This document shows, piece by piece, positions 33,781-46,536 of a stretch of 64,000 nt of DNA. A program made the position numbers and the translations under genes. The notes beneath the pieces were generated by a model. It was not told where the DNA came from. It did not search any database and saw nothing but the letters and a program-made list of their open reading frames with translations. The stretch's first letter is position 1. Each line of letters starts with the position of its first letter. Origin of the DNA: Beta vulgaris subsp. vulgaris (taxonomy: Eukaryota; Streptophyta; Magnoliopsida; Caryophyllales; Amaranthaceae); the NCBI RefSeq assembly GCF_026745355.1, contig NC_079202.1, forward strand, positions 41,099,215-41,163,214, written 5' to 3'.

Positions 33781-34753
33781 TGATGAGTGATATTTTTATC
33801 ACTTTAAACCCCTTACTTATTCTTATATTTAACCTTTATTTTCTATTTTACCCTTTTTTTGGCTTAAGTTGCACCTTTTGCTTATTTATCTCTTTTTAGA
33901 TATGTGTCTTTGTTTTACTTTTCGAGTTACTTATTACATTATTTTCTTGGTTCATTGTATGTCGAATTAAAATAGACTTTTAATTTCACTTATAAAAGCC
34001 AAAGGAATGCACAAATGTGGATTAAATCGTGAATAATTAAGGGACGGAGGCAAATGGGAGTTCAAGAAGCCAAGTTCACAACATAGTCCACTTTAAACGA
34101 CCATATCTTCCAGACCACACATTATTTTGCAGTGATTCAAATTAGAGATTAAAACTTGTCTCGTTATCTTTCCAACGATAGGTGAAACGCTTGATTTGGA
34201 TTAAAAACAATAAAGTTATGGTCATTTAATGTTGAGTTGTTTGCTCGATTTTCTTAGAAGCGCCCGCTCCCTTTTTCAAAGGAGCGTCTGCTCCTTGTTA
34301 TTTGTAGCTCCCGCTCCTGATCGCTCCAAATTTTTGCCAACACTAGTTTCCTTATGAGCTCCCGCTCCTATTTATAAAGGAGTGCGGCTCCTTTATAATT
34401 TTTCCACATTTCTATTATTTTTGTGACTCATTAAGGATGTAAGAGTTGTACATATAAATATGACTCATCCGTAATTTATGAGGAGGAGACCCTAGTTCAG
34501 GGAGGATTAGCTTTCATTAGTATTAGATTAGGATTTTAAGTGAGAGAAAGTCTCATAACCTAGAGAGATAAAGAGAGAAAGTCAATGAAAAATGGAGGAT
34601 TTTGGATAATCATCTAGTGACAAGAAGATTTGAAGTTTTGTTTTCATCTATCAATTAGAATTTCTTACTCTCTTTATTCTTTTATTTCTTTCTTTTATTG
34701 TTTTCATTAGATTAATTGTTCATGCTTAGTTTAATTATATGTGATTTAATTTG
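33781..34753 (+). mobile_element. LTR-like sequence of an unclassified retroelement
   Basis: It starts TGATGAGTGATATTTTTATC and contains AAAGTTATGGTCATTTAATG, the repeated AGCTCCCGCTCCT/GGAGCGTCTGCTCC motifs (34258-34405), and a TATA box TACATATAAATATGAC at about 34450. GA-rich leader sequence follows. The composition and order look like a plant LTR in plus orientation. The right side is cut by a LINE at 34754. There is no partner copy in the window, so the call rests on structure only. Confidence 0.45.
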
Positions 34754-37700
34754 TTTTTTTTTTTTTTGATAAATTGAAGTTGTATTTTATTGAGAAATCT
34801 CAAGAGATAAAAAAAATTCGACCCAAAACTAGGTATCTTTTCAAAAAAAAGGAACTTTTATAGTGCAAGCACACCTAGCAGAGGGGAACTTTTTACTTTC
34901 CATCAATACATACAACCAGTCCATTCATACAGCATCAAGCAAATAACATCTATAATTTATATGCAATACATGATTGACTAGGAAATCTATGAAATTAAAA
35001 GGAGCCTTATACACTACTTGAGTACAAGGCAGGTAACCATGAGATCAATGAACTTTTTCAGATCACTTTTAGTTGCTAAAAAATACTTTGCCACCATGCT
35101 GATGATGTCTGGGCTGAATTAATATGATGCGATCACAGCCACGCAATGAATTCAGATTTCAGGCGAAGACCTTGCTCCGCAAATGAGCCAGCTACAAAGT
35201 TTGCATTGCGACCTTTTATGAATGATTGAGATGTCAATACCCTTCATTCGAGCATTTCAAATGAATTTTAGGTGGAAATTTAAATTCCAAGGACCTCCAC
35301 TGTCACCGTTGCACCATGAAACCACATTGAAAGAATTAAAGTCCACAATCTGTTTTGTATTTGATAATGAAATTTTGATCTCTCTATGGATTGCAAGAAT
35401 TTCAGCATTATTTATCTCCATAAAGGGCATGGGAGATGAAAAATGCACATGAAGTTCCCTTTGTGATCTCTTAGCACACCACCAATAACTGAGCAAGATT
35501 CGATCGGGTTCACTGAAGCATCCACATTCCACTTGAGTGTGTTGTTGTTAGGGGAGTTCCAACTCACGGGAATTTTGGAGATGGGCACACTAATATATCT
35601 CGCATCACTGCCATTCCATTGTAAACATAATGGATTCCTCATAACTTCATTTGAAGAGTATGGAAAGTTCTCATTCCACTCATTAATCCACCACCCAATT
35701 CGGAGATAGATTAAATCTTTCAAATCATTGACAAATGAAGAAGATTCACAAAAAATGTGCAAGTTTCTTTCTTTCTATATTGTCCAAAAATAATGAAAAA
35801 AATTACAGATCATACCTTCTTAAAGAAGGGTGATTTTTTTGGCCACTGCCATTGGGAAAAAGTGTCTCGCAATGTGCGAGGGAATACCCACGCCATCTGC
35901 CAAATATCGATCCACCATGACCACAATTGATAGGACAGAGCACAATGTAGTAGAAGATGCTCACTGGTTTCTGGCTCTAATACACATAGAGGGCATATGT
36001 TGCAATTTTCTACTATAACCCCAATTGAAGCCAACTTGCTTCTCCTCTCGATTTTTTCCATCAACGCTATCTATACAAAAACTCCGATTATGCGTGGGAC
36101 TAATCCCCTCCATACTCTTTTGACAGCATCGTGGTAAGTGGGAGGACGCATCGTGTCCAGTATTAGAGTGAAAGATTTAGTAGAAAAGCTACCTAATTTA
36201 GTGAAGGCCCAAATGTGATGATCATGGGCTTGGTGAGATGCGCACACTTGTAGCAACATTCTATCAAGGCTTGCTTTTTCTTCAGCATTGCAAGGTCTAA
36301 GAACCCTCCGCCAAGTAAAACTGCACACCTTGTTGAAACCCTCCCAAAAACCATGGGATGCAACTATCGCATTGAGTCAATTGTGATTGAGAAAAGTCTA
36401 GGATAGACCTCTTTAGCGGCTGTGAGTAAAACCACAGGTCATGCCAAAATAACGTGTTTGTCCCATTTCCAATGTTTTTCCACATTCCATGAATCATCAC
36501 TAATTTTGCATTCGCGTGATTAAATATCGCTGCGCATATTCTCCTTCATGGACCTCCTGAACGAGGTATTTCAAGATCTGAAATTTAGAAGTAAGGAGTG
36601 TACTTGTACTTGGTTCTAATGACTTGACACCGAAGGGGGAAGGGATCTTGGAAAAACCTCCAAATCCACTTGTACAAAATCGCTAGATTCTTGTGAAGGA
36701 TATTGCCAATACTAAGACCTCCTATCGCTTTCGGAAATTGTACTATGTCCCATGATACAAGAGAGAGGGATCTTTTTTCCTCACAACCACACCACAAAAA
36801 TTGCCTTGTGATTTTGTTGATTTTTTCTATGACTCCTTTAGGCATGGGGAACAATGACATGTAATATAGATGAAGATTAGCCAGAGATGATTTGATAAGA
36901 GTAATCCTTCCTCCAATTGAGAGCATCTTTGCTTTCCAACTTTTCCACTTTTTTGCCATTTTTTCAATAAGCGGTTCCCAAGCTTGAATTCTTGTGAGAT
37001 TGCCACCAATTGGTAGCCCTAAATAGGTGAATGGGATACATCCAATTTTGCATAATAATGTATTTGCTGCTTCTTAAAGCCACTCCCTTGATGTGTTCAT
37101 TCCAATCAATGAACTTTTATGAAAGTTCACTTGATGACCCGACGTTAGATGGGAGAGAATGAGTGTTTTTTGATGTTTTTAAGTGAAACAATATTTGCGT
37201 TGCTGAAAATAAGAGTATCATCAGCATATTGTAGGTGTGAGATCTTGAGGACCATCCTTACATATCTCAATTCCACTCCATAATCGCATGCTTGTTGCTT
37301 TTAAGATTATTTGATTGAGAGCCTCGGCTATGAGCACAAAAAGAAACGGTGATAGTGGATCACCTTGTCTCAATCCCCTTTGAAGTTTGAATAGGGTGCT
37401 AGGTGAGCCATTGATCAAGATGGAAGCCGATGTGAATGTCACACATGTCATGACCCATTGCACCATTGAGATGGAAAGCTCATTTGCTTTAGAATCCATT
37501 TAAGAAGGCCCCATAAGACATTATCGTAGGCTTTATGGAAGTCTAGCTTGAGAAGAGTAGCCTCAATGCCTCCTTTCTTGCATGAGTCAATTACTTCACT
37601 TGCTACCAATGCACCATAAAGATCTGATGACCTTCAATGTATGAGGATTGAAGCGGGCCAATAAGGTAACTCATCACTCCTTGAAGCCTCTTTGTCATCA

Positions 37701-40400
37701 ATTTGGAAATTATCTTGTATATGCATCCAACCATACTAATCGGACGATAATCTTTGAAGCTTGAGGGATTGTCAATTTTCGGGATGAGTGTAATGTAGGC
37801 AATGCTACATCCTCGTGGAAGCCGTGATGAAGCCCCAAAAACGTGCACCATCTCGTAGATATCATACTTGACTATTTTCCATGCATTTTTTATGAATCTA
37901 AAATTAAATCCATCGGGCCCCGGGTACTTATTTGAATCACATGATGCCACAACATTATCAATTTCCTCCTTTGAGAAGGGGAGGATGAGATTTGAGGCTT
38001 GTTTTTTGAGTTACATGTTTAAAATCAAGTTCTTGAATATGGTTCTGATACGATGATCTTCTTTGAAGATCCCTTTGAAAAACGCAGCAGCTTCTTTTAT
38101 TCGATTGGGATCATCTAAAGTTTTCCCTTCAATTTCAATGCTTGTGATAGCATTTTTCCTTCGCTTGATAGATGCAATGGTCTGGAAAAATTTTGTATTA
38201 CGCTCACCCTCTTTGAGCCATGTGATTCTTAAATTTTGTGCCTAGTACAATTTTTTTCGTTTTGATCCACAACCATATGTCAGATTGCACTTTCAATATG
38301 TTCTTCAATTGGAGAGTGTCAAGGTCACGTTGATTGCTCAAATCATCATACTCTTGAATTTCCTCCTGAAGCTTCTTGATTGTAGAATCAATGTCCCCAA
38401 AATCGGTGTAATTTCATGATTTGAGATGATTCTTCACTTCTCGAAGTTTTTCAATTGTGGACATGGATGCTGAGTTTTGCCATGCTTCTTTAACTATTTT
38501 CATGCAATTCGGATATGTGAGCCAGCAGTTGTAAAATCAAAATAGCTTCGATCCTAAATCTAAGCACTTTGAGTGAACTAACAGAGGACAGTGATCTGAT
38601 AGTCCTCTCTGTAACAGTGTGACTTTCAGTGTCGGGAACATCGTGATCCATTCGAAATTCACTAATAGTCTGTCAAGTATGCTTTTCGAATTTCCTCGAA
38701 ACCACGTGAAGCCTCCATTTGAGAATGGAGTTTCGGGAAGATGTAAGTCCTGCACAAAGTTTTTAAAGTCACCAATTCCAGTTTGAGAGAATAAATGACT
38801 ACCTTTTTCATTAGCATGGAGAACTTCATTGAAATCTCCAATGATGAGACATGGGAGAGAGTTGGACTATTGAAAAAATGAGATTTCATTCCATACTTCA
38901 GCTCTCAACGTGATATCACATGGATTATATACATTGATGAGTGTGCCTTCAAATTCAATTGAAGGAAAAAACCGCTTATAGCAATCCAGTGTTTATTAAT
39001 GACATTAGATTTCATGTTGAAAGTTAATTGTTCCACAATAAGATCAATCCGCCTGAATTTCCATCAGATGGACTATATATCCATTCAATATCATCTGCAT
39101 TCTAGTATGTGCGAACTGATTTTTTGTTTCTCACTCATTTTTGTCTCTTGAATGAATACGAACACTAGTTCATGGGCTGAAATCATCTTCCTGAGCAAGC
39201 ACCTTTTAGGCCTGGCCTTGAGGCCTCGAATGTTCCACAAGATCAATGACATAATTCTATCATAAGTATGGGTTGGTAACCAAGGGCTGAATGTAGATTG
39301 GCCTCCTAGTTTTGCACTTGGGCGAGGACTAACCCAATTCTCTTTCTCAACTCTGACAAAGGCCCGTTGAAAGTAATTAAGGTAAATATGGTTAGCCATA
39401 GTAATCACATCAAAAAAATGAATAGTGTCCTCAACTCTGCTTTTTTCAGTTAGCCATAGTAATCACATCATCAACGTGAATTGAGGACTAACCCAATTCT
39501 CTTTCACAACTCTACCTTTTTCAGTTTTCTTTTTTTCTCCAGTTTCTTTCTTCTTTTTCTTTCTTTCTGAATTTTTATGAGTCGGAATAGTGTCCTCAAA
39601 ACCTGGTGGGAAGAGTGGCCCAAAACCACTTGAGGAGCACAAGGTTGAGGTGGACGAAGAGTTTGTTTTATTTTGTTTTAAGATTGGGTCAATTTTGTTG
39701 TTTAATTGGATGGGTGAAGAATGAGGTTTGAGAGGGATTTTTGTTGCTGCTGGGCTTATGACATTGTATTGGTGCGAGGATTTTGGTGAGTCATTTGTGT
39801 TTTATTTGGGGACTGCCATTTTGCACTAGCTGGCGACCCATAGGTATGGTTTGACATTTCATGCGTCGCCTTTTCAAAAAGCTGATGATTAGTATTCCTA
39901 GGATGAGGAATAATGATTTGAGAGGACAAGTCATCATCCCCTCCCCCACTCTGCACCCTCACCGTGAAATGTCGGAACCAGCTTATGAGCGGAAAAGAGG
40001 ACATCAAAAAGGTTGTTGTTTTTGGGTGAAGGAATAGGGTTTTGTGTGGTTTCGGGTTGGGGTGGGGTTGTTTTGGTTGGTGCTTCTGGGTGGGGTAAGG
40101 GCAATTTTAGGTGGTGGTAGGGTTGTTTCGGTTGTTGGTTTTGGTGGGCTTGCTTCAGATGGTAGTAAGATTTTTAGATGGTGGTGGTTTTTGCTTGTGG
40201 AGTAGTGGTGGGGATACTTTGGGTGATGGTAGCCTTGTGGGGTGCTAGTTTAGGGTCAATGTTGGTAGTTTAGGTGGTGGCCGGAGTGGTGGTTTAGGAT
40301 GGAGGGGGTGGTAGTTCCAGAGGCAACGTGGTGGTGGTTGGGGTAAGGGGTGGGGGTTTTAGTTGGTTGGGAGAGGGGAGAAGAGAGAAATTCTTTTGGC
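34754..40400 (-). mobile_element. L1-type LINE with RNase H domain, decayed, 5'-truncated
   Basis: The minus strand ends in TTTATC plus an A tail at 34767-34754. The ORF1 tail (about 40370-39420) is Pro-rich. The endonuclease starts near 39250 (SLILWNIRGLKARPKR) and ends near 38540 (GLSDHCPLLVHSK). RT follows: GPDGFNFRFIKNAW, LIPKIDNPSSFKDYRPIS, GLRQGDPLSPFLFVLIAEAL, and YADDTLIFS at about 37230 in another frame. The zf-RVT zone lies at about 36320-35810 and RNase H at about 35590-35260 (LKWNVDASV, GGVLRDHKGNF, EILAI). Many shifts and stops make it dead. The ORF1 N-terminal domain is missing. The 5' limit is approximate. Confidence 0.85.
39318..39530 (-). repeat. Short duplicated segments inside the LINE
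   Basis: GAGGACTAACCCAATTCTCT occurs at about 39325 and 39484. GTTAGCCATAGTAATCACAT occurs at about 39391 and 39453. The segment between ORF1 and the endonuclease was duplicated in tandem. Confidence 0.7.
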
Positions 40401-42059
40401 TTTTTTAAATAAATTTTACCTGTTTTACAAGTTACAAATCAACTTACCCTACTGGAGTAATTTTAATATAAAGTTTGTATTATTAAAAGATAAAAAAAAA
40501 ATTGTATTATTGCGAGAGAACGGCCAAAAGTTTGTATTATTCTTGTTAAAAAATACGTGACCATTTTTGTGTCCAAGCATGCATTGAAACAAATTCAAAT
40601 TAAATGCGAAACAATAATGGCGTCAGAATAGCTCAAGAATAGCATTTAGTTATTGATTAGAGGTCATATTAGACAATAAAGTCTTAGATAGCTGAGCTTG
40701 GTGTACTATAGTTGTATAGGTTTGGAGTATTCTCCACCTTTCGAGTTCTCATCATGTTTATTTGTATAAAGAGTTTACACTTAGTACAAACATGGTCATT
40801 ATAAGCGTAACCAGTCATAAAAATAGGTTAAGACGTATATTCAACATGGCAAATAGTAGACACATACATACATGCTTGTTGTATCGCCTTCCAAGCTCAA
40901 GCTCATTATCCCTATAACAAGCTTGTCAGCATCCAAGACATCCTCGCTACAGAGCATGGGATTCGCAGAACTTATAAGACACAAATAATTCACATAGTAT
41001 TACGGCTAGAAAAAGCAATTAGTCCAACCAATCCAACCAAACTATTCATCCCAAAAAATAATTTAAAAGCAAGTTAAAAAGACCATATTACGGCTACTAT
41101 AGATTCTCAAAGGAGAAAGTCTTCACACTATACTGCTAACATGAACACATTTTTTGCTTAACAAGATAAAGGAAATGAATAGCACTTCCACAGAAGTAAT
41201 CTTACTCCAAAAACCCAAATAGCTTCAACGTTATGTCATCCATCATACCTAAAACATATAAGAAGTTTAACCTACACTAGCTTATACATTCAATAAAATG
41301 GTGTATGCCTTCCATCAATCATTGCATAGAGATGATGGTATTTAAACCATATTACCTCGAGGTTCGAATCTAGTGCCATAAATTCCCAATACACCAAATT
41401 TTTACACTTAATTAATATAAAGAACAAATCTTACAAGGATGAGCATTATCCACATTCTAATACTGCTTAAAAACTGAAAAATTTAGAGATCTTCCACATC
41501 AATAAAGTCCCAATTCCCAAATTTAAAGTCGGAAATAAACAGATTCACATGGCATGAGCGCCATTTCCGCTATATAAGTGTTATGGCAAGGACCGGTAAG
41601 AGTAAAAAGAGCAAAAATTCCTGCAATACAACAAATGAAACTGAAAAAAGAACCCAAGTAAGCTCATAGCATTGAGAAGATAAAGAATACTGCCCGACAA
41701 TGACACGATGAGACATGAGAAGAAGCACAATGCGCACAAGGGGGCGAGGCTTCAACAAAATTTCAAAAATTCAACTCATCAAAGTTGGATTACAAGCATA
41801 GAAAACCCTAATTTATTATAAATTGAAGAGATAAAGAGAAATCACCTTTGACCTCTTTTGAATGTTGAACAACTTCACACACCCTAGTTCAGAAAAATCG
41901 TACCAAAATTTTAAAACGTCGAGTAGGAAGAGTTTGGCGAAAAAGATTAGAGTATAGTAGTAAGATTATGACATCTTGGTTGAGATCTGAGAAGAAGGAT
42001 GGGATAAAGAGCGTAATGCATGGAGAGAGAGGAACTAAGTTTTTGTTTTTCCACAGAAT
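40401..42059. other. AT-rich DNA, probably CACTA interior
   Basis: No gene is supported. A B-box-like GAGGTTCGAATCTAG lies at 41361-41375 without a convincing A box. Given the CACTA terminus at 42220, whose body points left, part of this stretch is probably inside that element. Confidence 0.4.
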
Positions 42060-42220
42060 CAAACAAGTACCTTTTCCCAGTTAAAATAGAGAGGAAATAA
42101 GTGAAATGCTCTGGTTAACCGGAGCACTTATTAATCTTCACATAAAGTTAGGATATAAGTGAAATGCTCTGGTTAACCCTAGCACTTGTAAAGTAATATA
42201 TGATATTTTTTCCACTAGTG
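42060..42220 (-). mobile_element. CACTA terminus with GGTTAACC subterminal repeats
   Basis: On the minus strand the element starts CACTAGTGGAAAAAATATC at 42220. AAGTGAAATGCTCTGGTTAA occurs twice on the plus strand (about 42099 and 42158), next to GGAGCACTTATTAATCTTC. The partner end was not found. It abuts a decayed reading frame to the right. Confidence 0.65.
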
Positions 42221-43700
42221 TCGAGATCTGTATTTTCCCCTATCTTGCTCTCATTTGGATGAAGTATATTCTAATGCTAATGTGTACATGCATCTCATGA
42301 ATTATCTTCACACCATTGCATGAATTACTATGATTAATCCTATTCTCCTAATGATGAATCTCATATGTTTGATTGTGAACCCCTTCCTCAATTTGATACT
42401 CAAAATGCTCCCCCACCTATTGGTGATCCCCTTTTGTAATTAGAAATAATTTGAAATTGCTTAGGGAAAATGGGGTTTTAATGATTATATTCTTGAGTTT
42501 GATTATGTTGATTCGAGGGATTTTGAAAATTAAAATCAATTGGGAAAGAGTAGCCTAGATCTTGGTGATGATTTTTGGAGTAGTGATTATGAGTGGTATG
42601 CTTCTGAAGAGAAAAAACCCATTATTTAAGATATTGTTGAAAGTGATGATGTTTATAAGTCTCTACATTCTTATTTTGCATCTCATTTGTAGGGATGACA
42701 ACGTGTCAGACTTGGACCATATTATGCATAATTCGACTCTAACCCTACAAGAAGTCGGATTTTAAATTCGAGTCCGACTCCGACATCTGACTCTGAAAAT
42801 CCGAATCCAACCCGACTTAAAATCTGGACATCAGACTCAAAATTCGAATATCCAACTTAAATCCGAACATCCGACTCCGAACTCGATCCGACTTATTTTT
42901 CTGTCCATTTTTTATAATATAATAGTCTTCTATAATACAATAATCCAATCATGAGAATTTATTCTAATAATCATATGGAAATCTTATATAGTACAAATAA
43001 TCTAAATAATACTAATATATTTAACAATCATTTCTTCAATGGGAAAATCATATATAATACAATTGGCTGAAAGTCGAAGTCGGGTTATACATAAGTAATA
43101 CATTAACATAAATAAGAGAAAAGAATTGGTTATCTCAAAATTGAAGTCGAATTCGGATGTCGGATTATTTTATGAGGTCCGACTCCTACCATCCTCCGAC
43201 TCAGAGCCGGACTTTTTAAACGAAGTCGGGGTTCGGAGTCGACTCAGAATTTTTTCCTTCGGATCGGAGTGGACTAGGGTCATATCCGGACTGGGTTTTC
43301 ATCCCTACTCATGTATCTACCTCTAATGAATTAGAACTTAATCTCCTTCCTTGTGCTTTAGAGTATCGACCCTCTCCTACCCCTTCTTTTTGCTTGAGTG
43401 AAGATCTTGGTCAACTTGAGAGTGAGATACCTCATTTGGTGGTTGGTGATGTTTTTGAGGCTTTAGAGGATGGATTGGTTGAAAAAGTTTGTGATTTAAA
43501 GGCTTTGTGAAACCTTAGTTTCTATTCCTTCACCTTATATCCCATTTTCAAGAAAGCTTGACCTACTTCCTTCATCTCCCATCCTTTTCCCTCATTCTCC
43601 CAAATTACCTCCATCAGATGAGTTGCTTTCCTCCTTTGCCCTCCAAGTATCTGGTTTGGTTATTTTAGAGGAAAAGAGTGAGATTGCTAAGCAAAAAGAG
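42221..43700 (+). pseudogene. Decayed unclassified ORF, split by a hAT element
   Basis: Open pieces on the plus strand: DDFWSSDYEWYASEEKKPII and SDDVYKSLHSYFASHL before the insertion at 42690. After it come STSNELELNLLPCALEYRPS, SEDLGQLESEIPHLVVGD and VEKVCDLKAL, then in another frame ETLVSIPSPYIPFSRKLDLL and LLSSFALQVSGLVILEEKSE to about 43690. Composition is protein-like (acidic, Leu/Pro/Ser). I do not recognise the family; a retroelement origin is likely from context. It is non-functional because of the insertion, stops and a shift at about 43510. Confidence 0.5.
42690..43307. mobile_element. Non-autonomous hAT element, 618 bp
   Basis: The left end TAGGGATGACAACGTGTCAG and the reverse complement of the right end, TAGGGATGAAAACCCAGTCC, form the inverted repeat. 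Flanks CTCATTTG (42682-42689) and CTCATGTA (43308-43315) agree at six of eight positions, an aged 8-bp duplication. Subterminal zones are full of TCCGACTC, AATCCGAACATCCGA and GTCGGA motifs. No coding capacity. Confidence 0.8.
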
Positions 43701-44169
43701 TTTGTTGCGTTGTTCTTTGTTTTCTTATTCTTTTGATTGCTCTTGTTCTTCCTATTTTCTTGATTTTTCTTCTGATTCTACTTTTTTCAGCATCCTCCCT
43801 CCTTAATTTTTGCATAGAAATAGCTTTGGTTGATCTCTTAGTTCTCTTAGGTGAAGGTTGGTCGAAATCCTCTAATTCTTCCTCACTTTCAGTATCACTA
43901 TCCAATATAAACTTCATAGCGGTAGCATAGATGTTCTTTCGGGCCTGTCCTCTCGCCTGGTCAAACTCTTGCATCAACTCATCGTCACTATCGGCACATA
44001 GTGCCTTTAAAACTAGACGTAATCCAAGGTCTAAACTGGTATAGCTCTCAGTGTTAGACTCTACATTAGACTCGTCATCACTAAGTACAACGGGGTTGTA
44101 ATAGCTTCCTACTCGGTCAGCTTCACTATCACTCATACCTAGTGGTCCGTTTACTTCAGAATATGACAT
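43687..44169 (-). CDS. Acidic/basic 160-residue ORF of an LTR element
   Basis: An uninterrupted minus-strand frame from ATG 44169 to TAG 43687 begins MSYSEVNGPLGMSDSEADRV. It has acidic stretches (SDDESNVESNTES; SDTESEEELEDFD) and a strongly basic C-terminus (RRKIKKIGRTRAIKRIRKQR). It lies about 610 bases downstream of a tRNA-Met primer site and LTR in the same direction, which is the gag position of an LTR element. I see no gag or zinc-knuckle motif, and the frame stops where foreign DNA begins. It could be a gag N-terminus or an extra ORF, probably truncated. Confidence 0.45.
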   Translation of the reverse strand: MSYSEVNGPLGMSDSEADRVGSYYNPVVLSDDESNVESNTESYTSLDLGLRLVLKALCADSDDELMQEFDQARGQARKNIYATAMKFILDSDTESEEELEDFDQPSPKRTKRSTKAISMQKLRREDAEKSRIRRKIKKIGRTRAIKRIRKQRTTQQTLFA

Positions 44170-44777
44170 CTACACTAAATAATACACTCTCTTAGCGTAT
44201 CTTCTCAACATAAATACAAACCCAACAACAATGAAAGCCATGAAGTAAAAAACAAAAAAAAAAAACAATTAACCAGAGAATAAAGCACTTAACATGTAAC
44301 TAAACACATAAGCATATGATATTTCAATCCTATATGTCCTTCCTAATTTGTCCATCTCACTAAAATTTAAAAGAAAAATAGGTAATTTAAATTCGAGAAT
44401 TTCAAAATAAAAATCCAAAATAAATAAAATGAAACTCGAAAACTAATTTGGACAACATAAATTAAATTTAGAATTCGAATATCTAAAAAAAAAATTCCAA
44501 CTACAAAAAAAATCGTATAAATATATATAGAGAAATCGAAATCATATATAATCGAATAATATTTTGGAAAATAAAATCGAAAGTAATTCGAAATATTTAA
44601 CAAAAGTTCGATCTAAAAAGAGAAATTTTCGGATTTTAACAAAAGAACTCAAATTCTCAAAAACCAATTTAAGACAATAAATAAGTAGGAGCCTGTTTTC
44701 GTAAAACTTTCTTCGAAAATAACTACTTAGGCGCCTAAAATTAATTTTTGTTGGCACGGAAGGCCAATAAAACCTAA

Positions 44778-44789
44778 GCTCTGATACCA
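44778..44789 (-). other. Primer binding site, tRNA-iMet type
   Basis: TGGTATCAGAGC on the minus strand matches the classic plant initiator-Met primer site, 3 bases after the LTR end TGTTACA at 44793. It shows that the LTR to its right is a 5' LTR in minus orientation and that the element body points left. Confidence 0.85.
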
Positions 44790-44792
44790 CTT

Positions 44793-45560
44793 TGTAACAC
44801 CCCGACAATTCTCTCTTTTATAAAATACACTTTTCTAATTAAAATCAGCGAATTACCAAAGTATTATTGACCGTGTGAAAACGTATCAACTTACTCAGAA
44901 ATTTGCAGCTGAAAACATTTTTTAAATACTTAAATAAAAATACTTGATTAATAACAAATGTCAAACCAAACTCAAACCTCAAACAAAGTTAAAACGAACA
45001 TAAATACTCAAAACAAATAGTCTTCAAAACCAAGGTCTAAGTAAAAGAAAAGGAAAACATAATCTCTCTACAATGGCTCTCAAGTCCCAAATGAGCATGG
45101 ACGATGAATCAAGCTAAGTCTTCAAATCTGCTGACAAATACTCAATTGATGGTCTTCTCGCAAATAAAGGGTCGTGACAGGATCAATAGGTACAGCCAAG
45201 ATCGATACAAAAGAAAGCACGTAATCAGCAAAGCTGAGTACATACATATCAATCCAAATAACAAAAATCTAACATGATACTACTAAGCATTAAAAGTCAA
45301 CTCATAATGACACAATAAAATAATAGACTCAACATACTAGACTTGACTCTACAAGACTAGTAGTTGAATTATTGATAGATTGAATAGTCATTGGATCGAG
45401 TTGTCCAAAAGAAAACTTGCCTTCAACATAGAAGACCAAACACGGGCGCGACTCCGTAATCCGATGACCTATGATATCGAGGAACCTTTTACCAAAAAAA
45501 TTGGGAATAGTGATCAATCCAGCCCCCAAGAAAAGTCATGGGCTACCACCATGTACTCCA
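44793..45560 (-). mobile_element. 5' LTR (minus), TGTTACA end
   Basis: The plus-strand start TGTAACACCCCGACAATTCT and the segment AGCACGTAATCAGCAAAGCT match the LTR at 63588-64000. The primer site at 44778-44789 fixes its inner end. The outer end is uncertain: similarity cannot be followed beyond about 45560 in this window. Confidence 0.7.
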
Positions 45561-45828
45561 ACTCATACTTGTAATAGCGTTGTTTTTATGAGCGTTTATT
45601 TAAAAGCTAAATATAATTAGTAAGTTAATTATGTTCCGAAAACTTTTATTTTGTTTGAGTTGGAGTATGAATTATATTGACGTGTTGGTAATGTATTTAT
45701 TTATTTCATTATATGAGATTATTATTATTTGTATTATTATGTTATATTTTGGGTTTGTGTAATTAGTTGAGTGGTGTTTTGCAAATTACAAAACCAAAGT
45801 CGGTTTCCTTCTCGAACCATCCGATCCA

Positions 45829-46059
45829 TTGTTATTATTGTCTGTCAATGGATCCCCATTATTTTCCTTTACTATCTCAAAACTTCAAACCCTAATTGAT
45901 GAAAACCCAAAACAGAAAATCCCAAACCATCCTTCTCTCTCTCATAAAACCCCACCCCTACTCAATGTACTTCAGGCGGTTGCTGGGTTTTTAGAGTGTG
46001 GGCTAACTTTAGAAACATTTTTAAGTTATGAAAAGTTAATTCCACCCTTAATAAAATAA
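45829..46059 (+). pseudogene. Possible gene fragment, 76 codons
   Basis: The frame reads MLLLSVNGSPLFSFTISKLQ, then LIDENPKQKIPNHPSLSHKT and LQAVAGFLECGLTLETFLSY. Its composition is unlike the surrounding repeats and looks like real protein. It starts without a clear promoter and ends at a stop just before DNA flanking the LINE. I do not recognise a domain. A 28-base stretch from it (45982-46009) recurs exactly at 53346-53373. It may be an exon fragment captured by a transposon. Confidence 0.35.
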
Positions 46060-46536
46060 GTGAAACTATTGGGTCAGACCGTCTGACCCAATGTGTTTGG
46101 TCGGATGGGCTGAGCCCAAAATATTCACAGAAGAAATTAGAGAATCTGAAATTCCTTCAATATCAGTTCTCCCAAGTCCCAACAATCAGCTTCATCCCAA
46201 AGTCCTTCAATGTCCACCAAACTATTGAAACCCACAAAAATTATCCTTCTCTCTCCTCGCTTCCTTTGCGCCATTATACTTTTCTGGTTTCTATACTTTT
46301 TGGGACCAAAGCATCTAATATAGGTTATCTTCATACTTTGCACCGCAGATATTTTTGGTAAAAATGTAAGAAATATTATTACCAAATAGCAGATACACAC
46401 CAGCAACACACAAACAGACAACCAACACAACAAAAACACCCCCAGCAAATCCCAACCCCTACATCAAACAAACTAACTCCCAATAGTTACCAGAACAGCT
46501 AAGGTAAACTCATAACAACAACCAGCAACAGTAATG

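Noticed and set aside
41300..41390. tRNA-like sequence around GGTTCGAATC
   Set aside because: Only a B-box-like core is present; no A box or cloverleaf.
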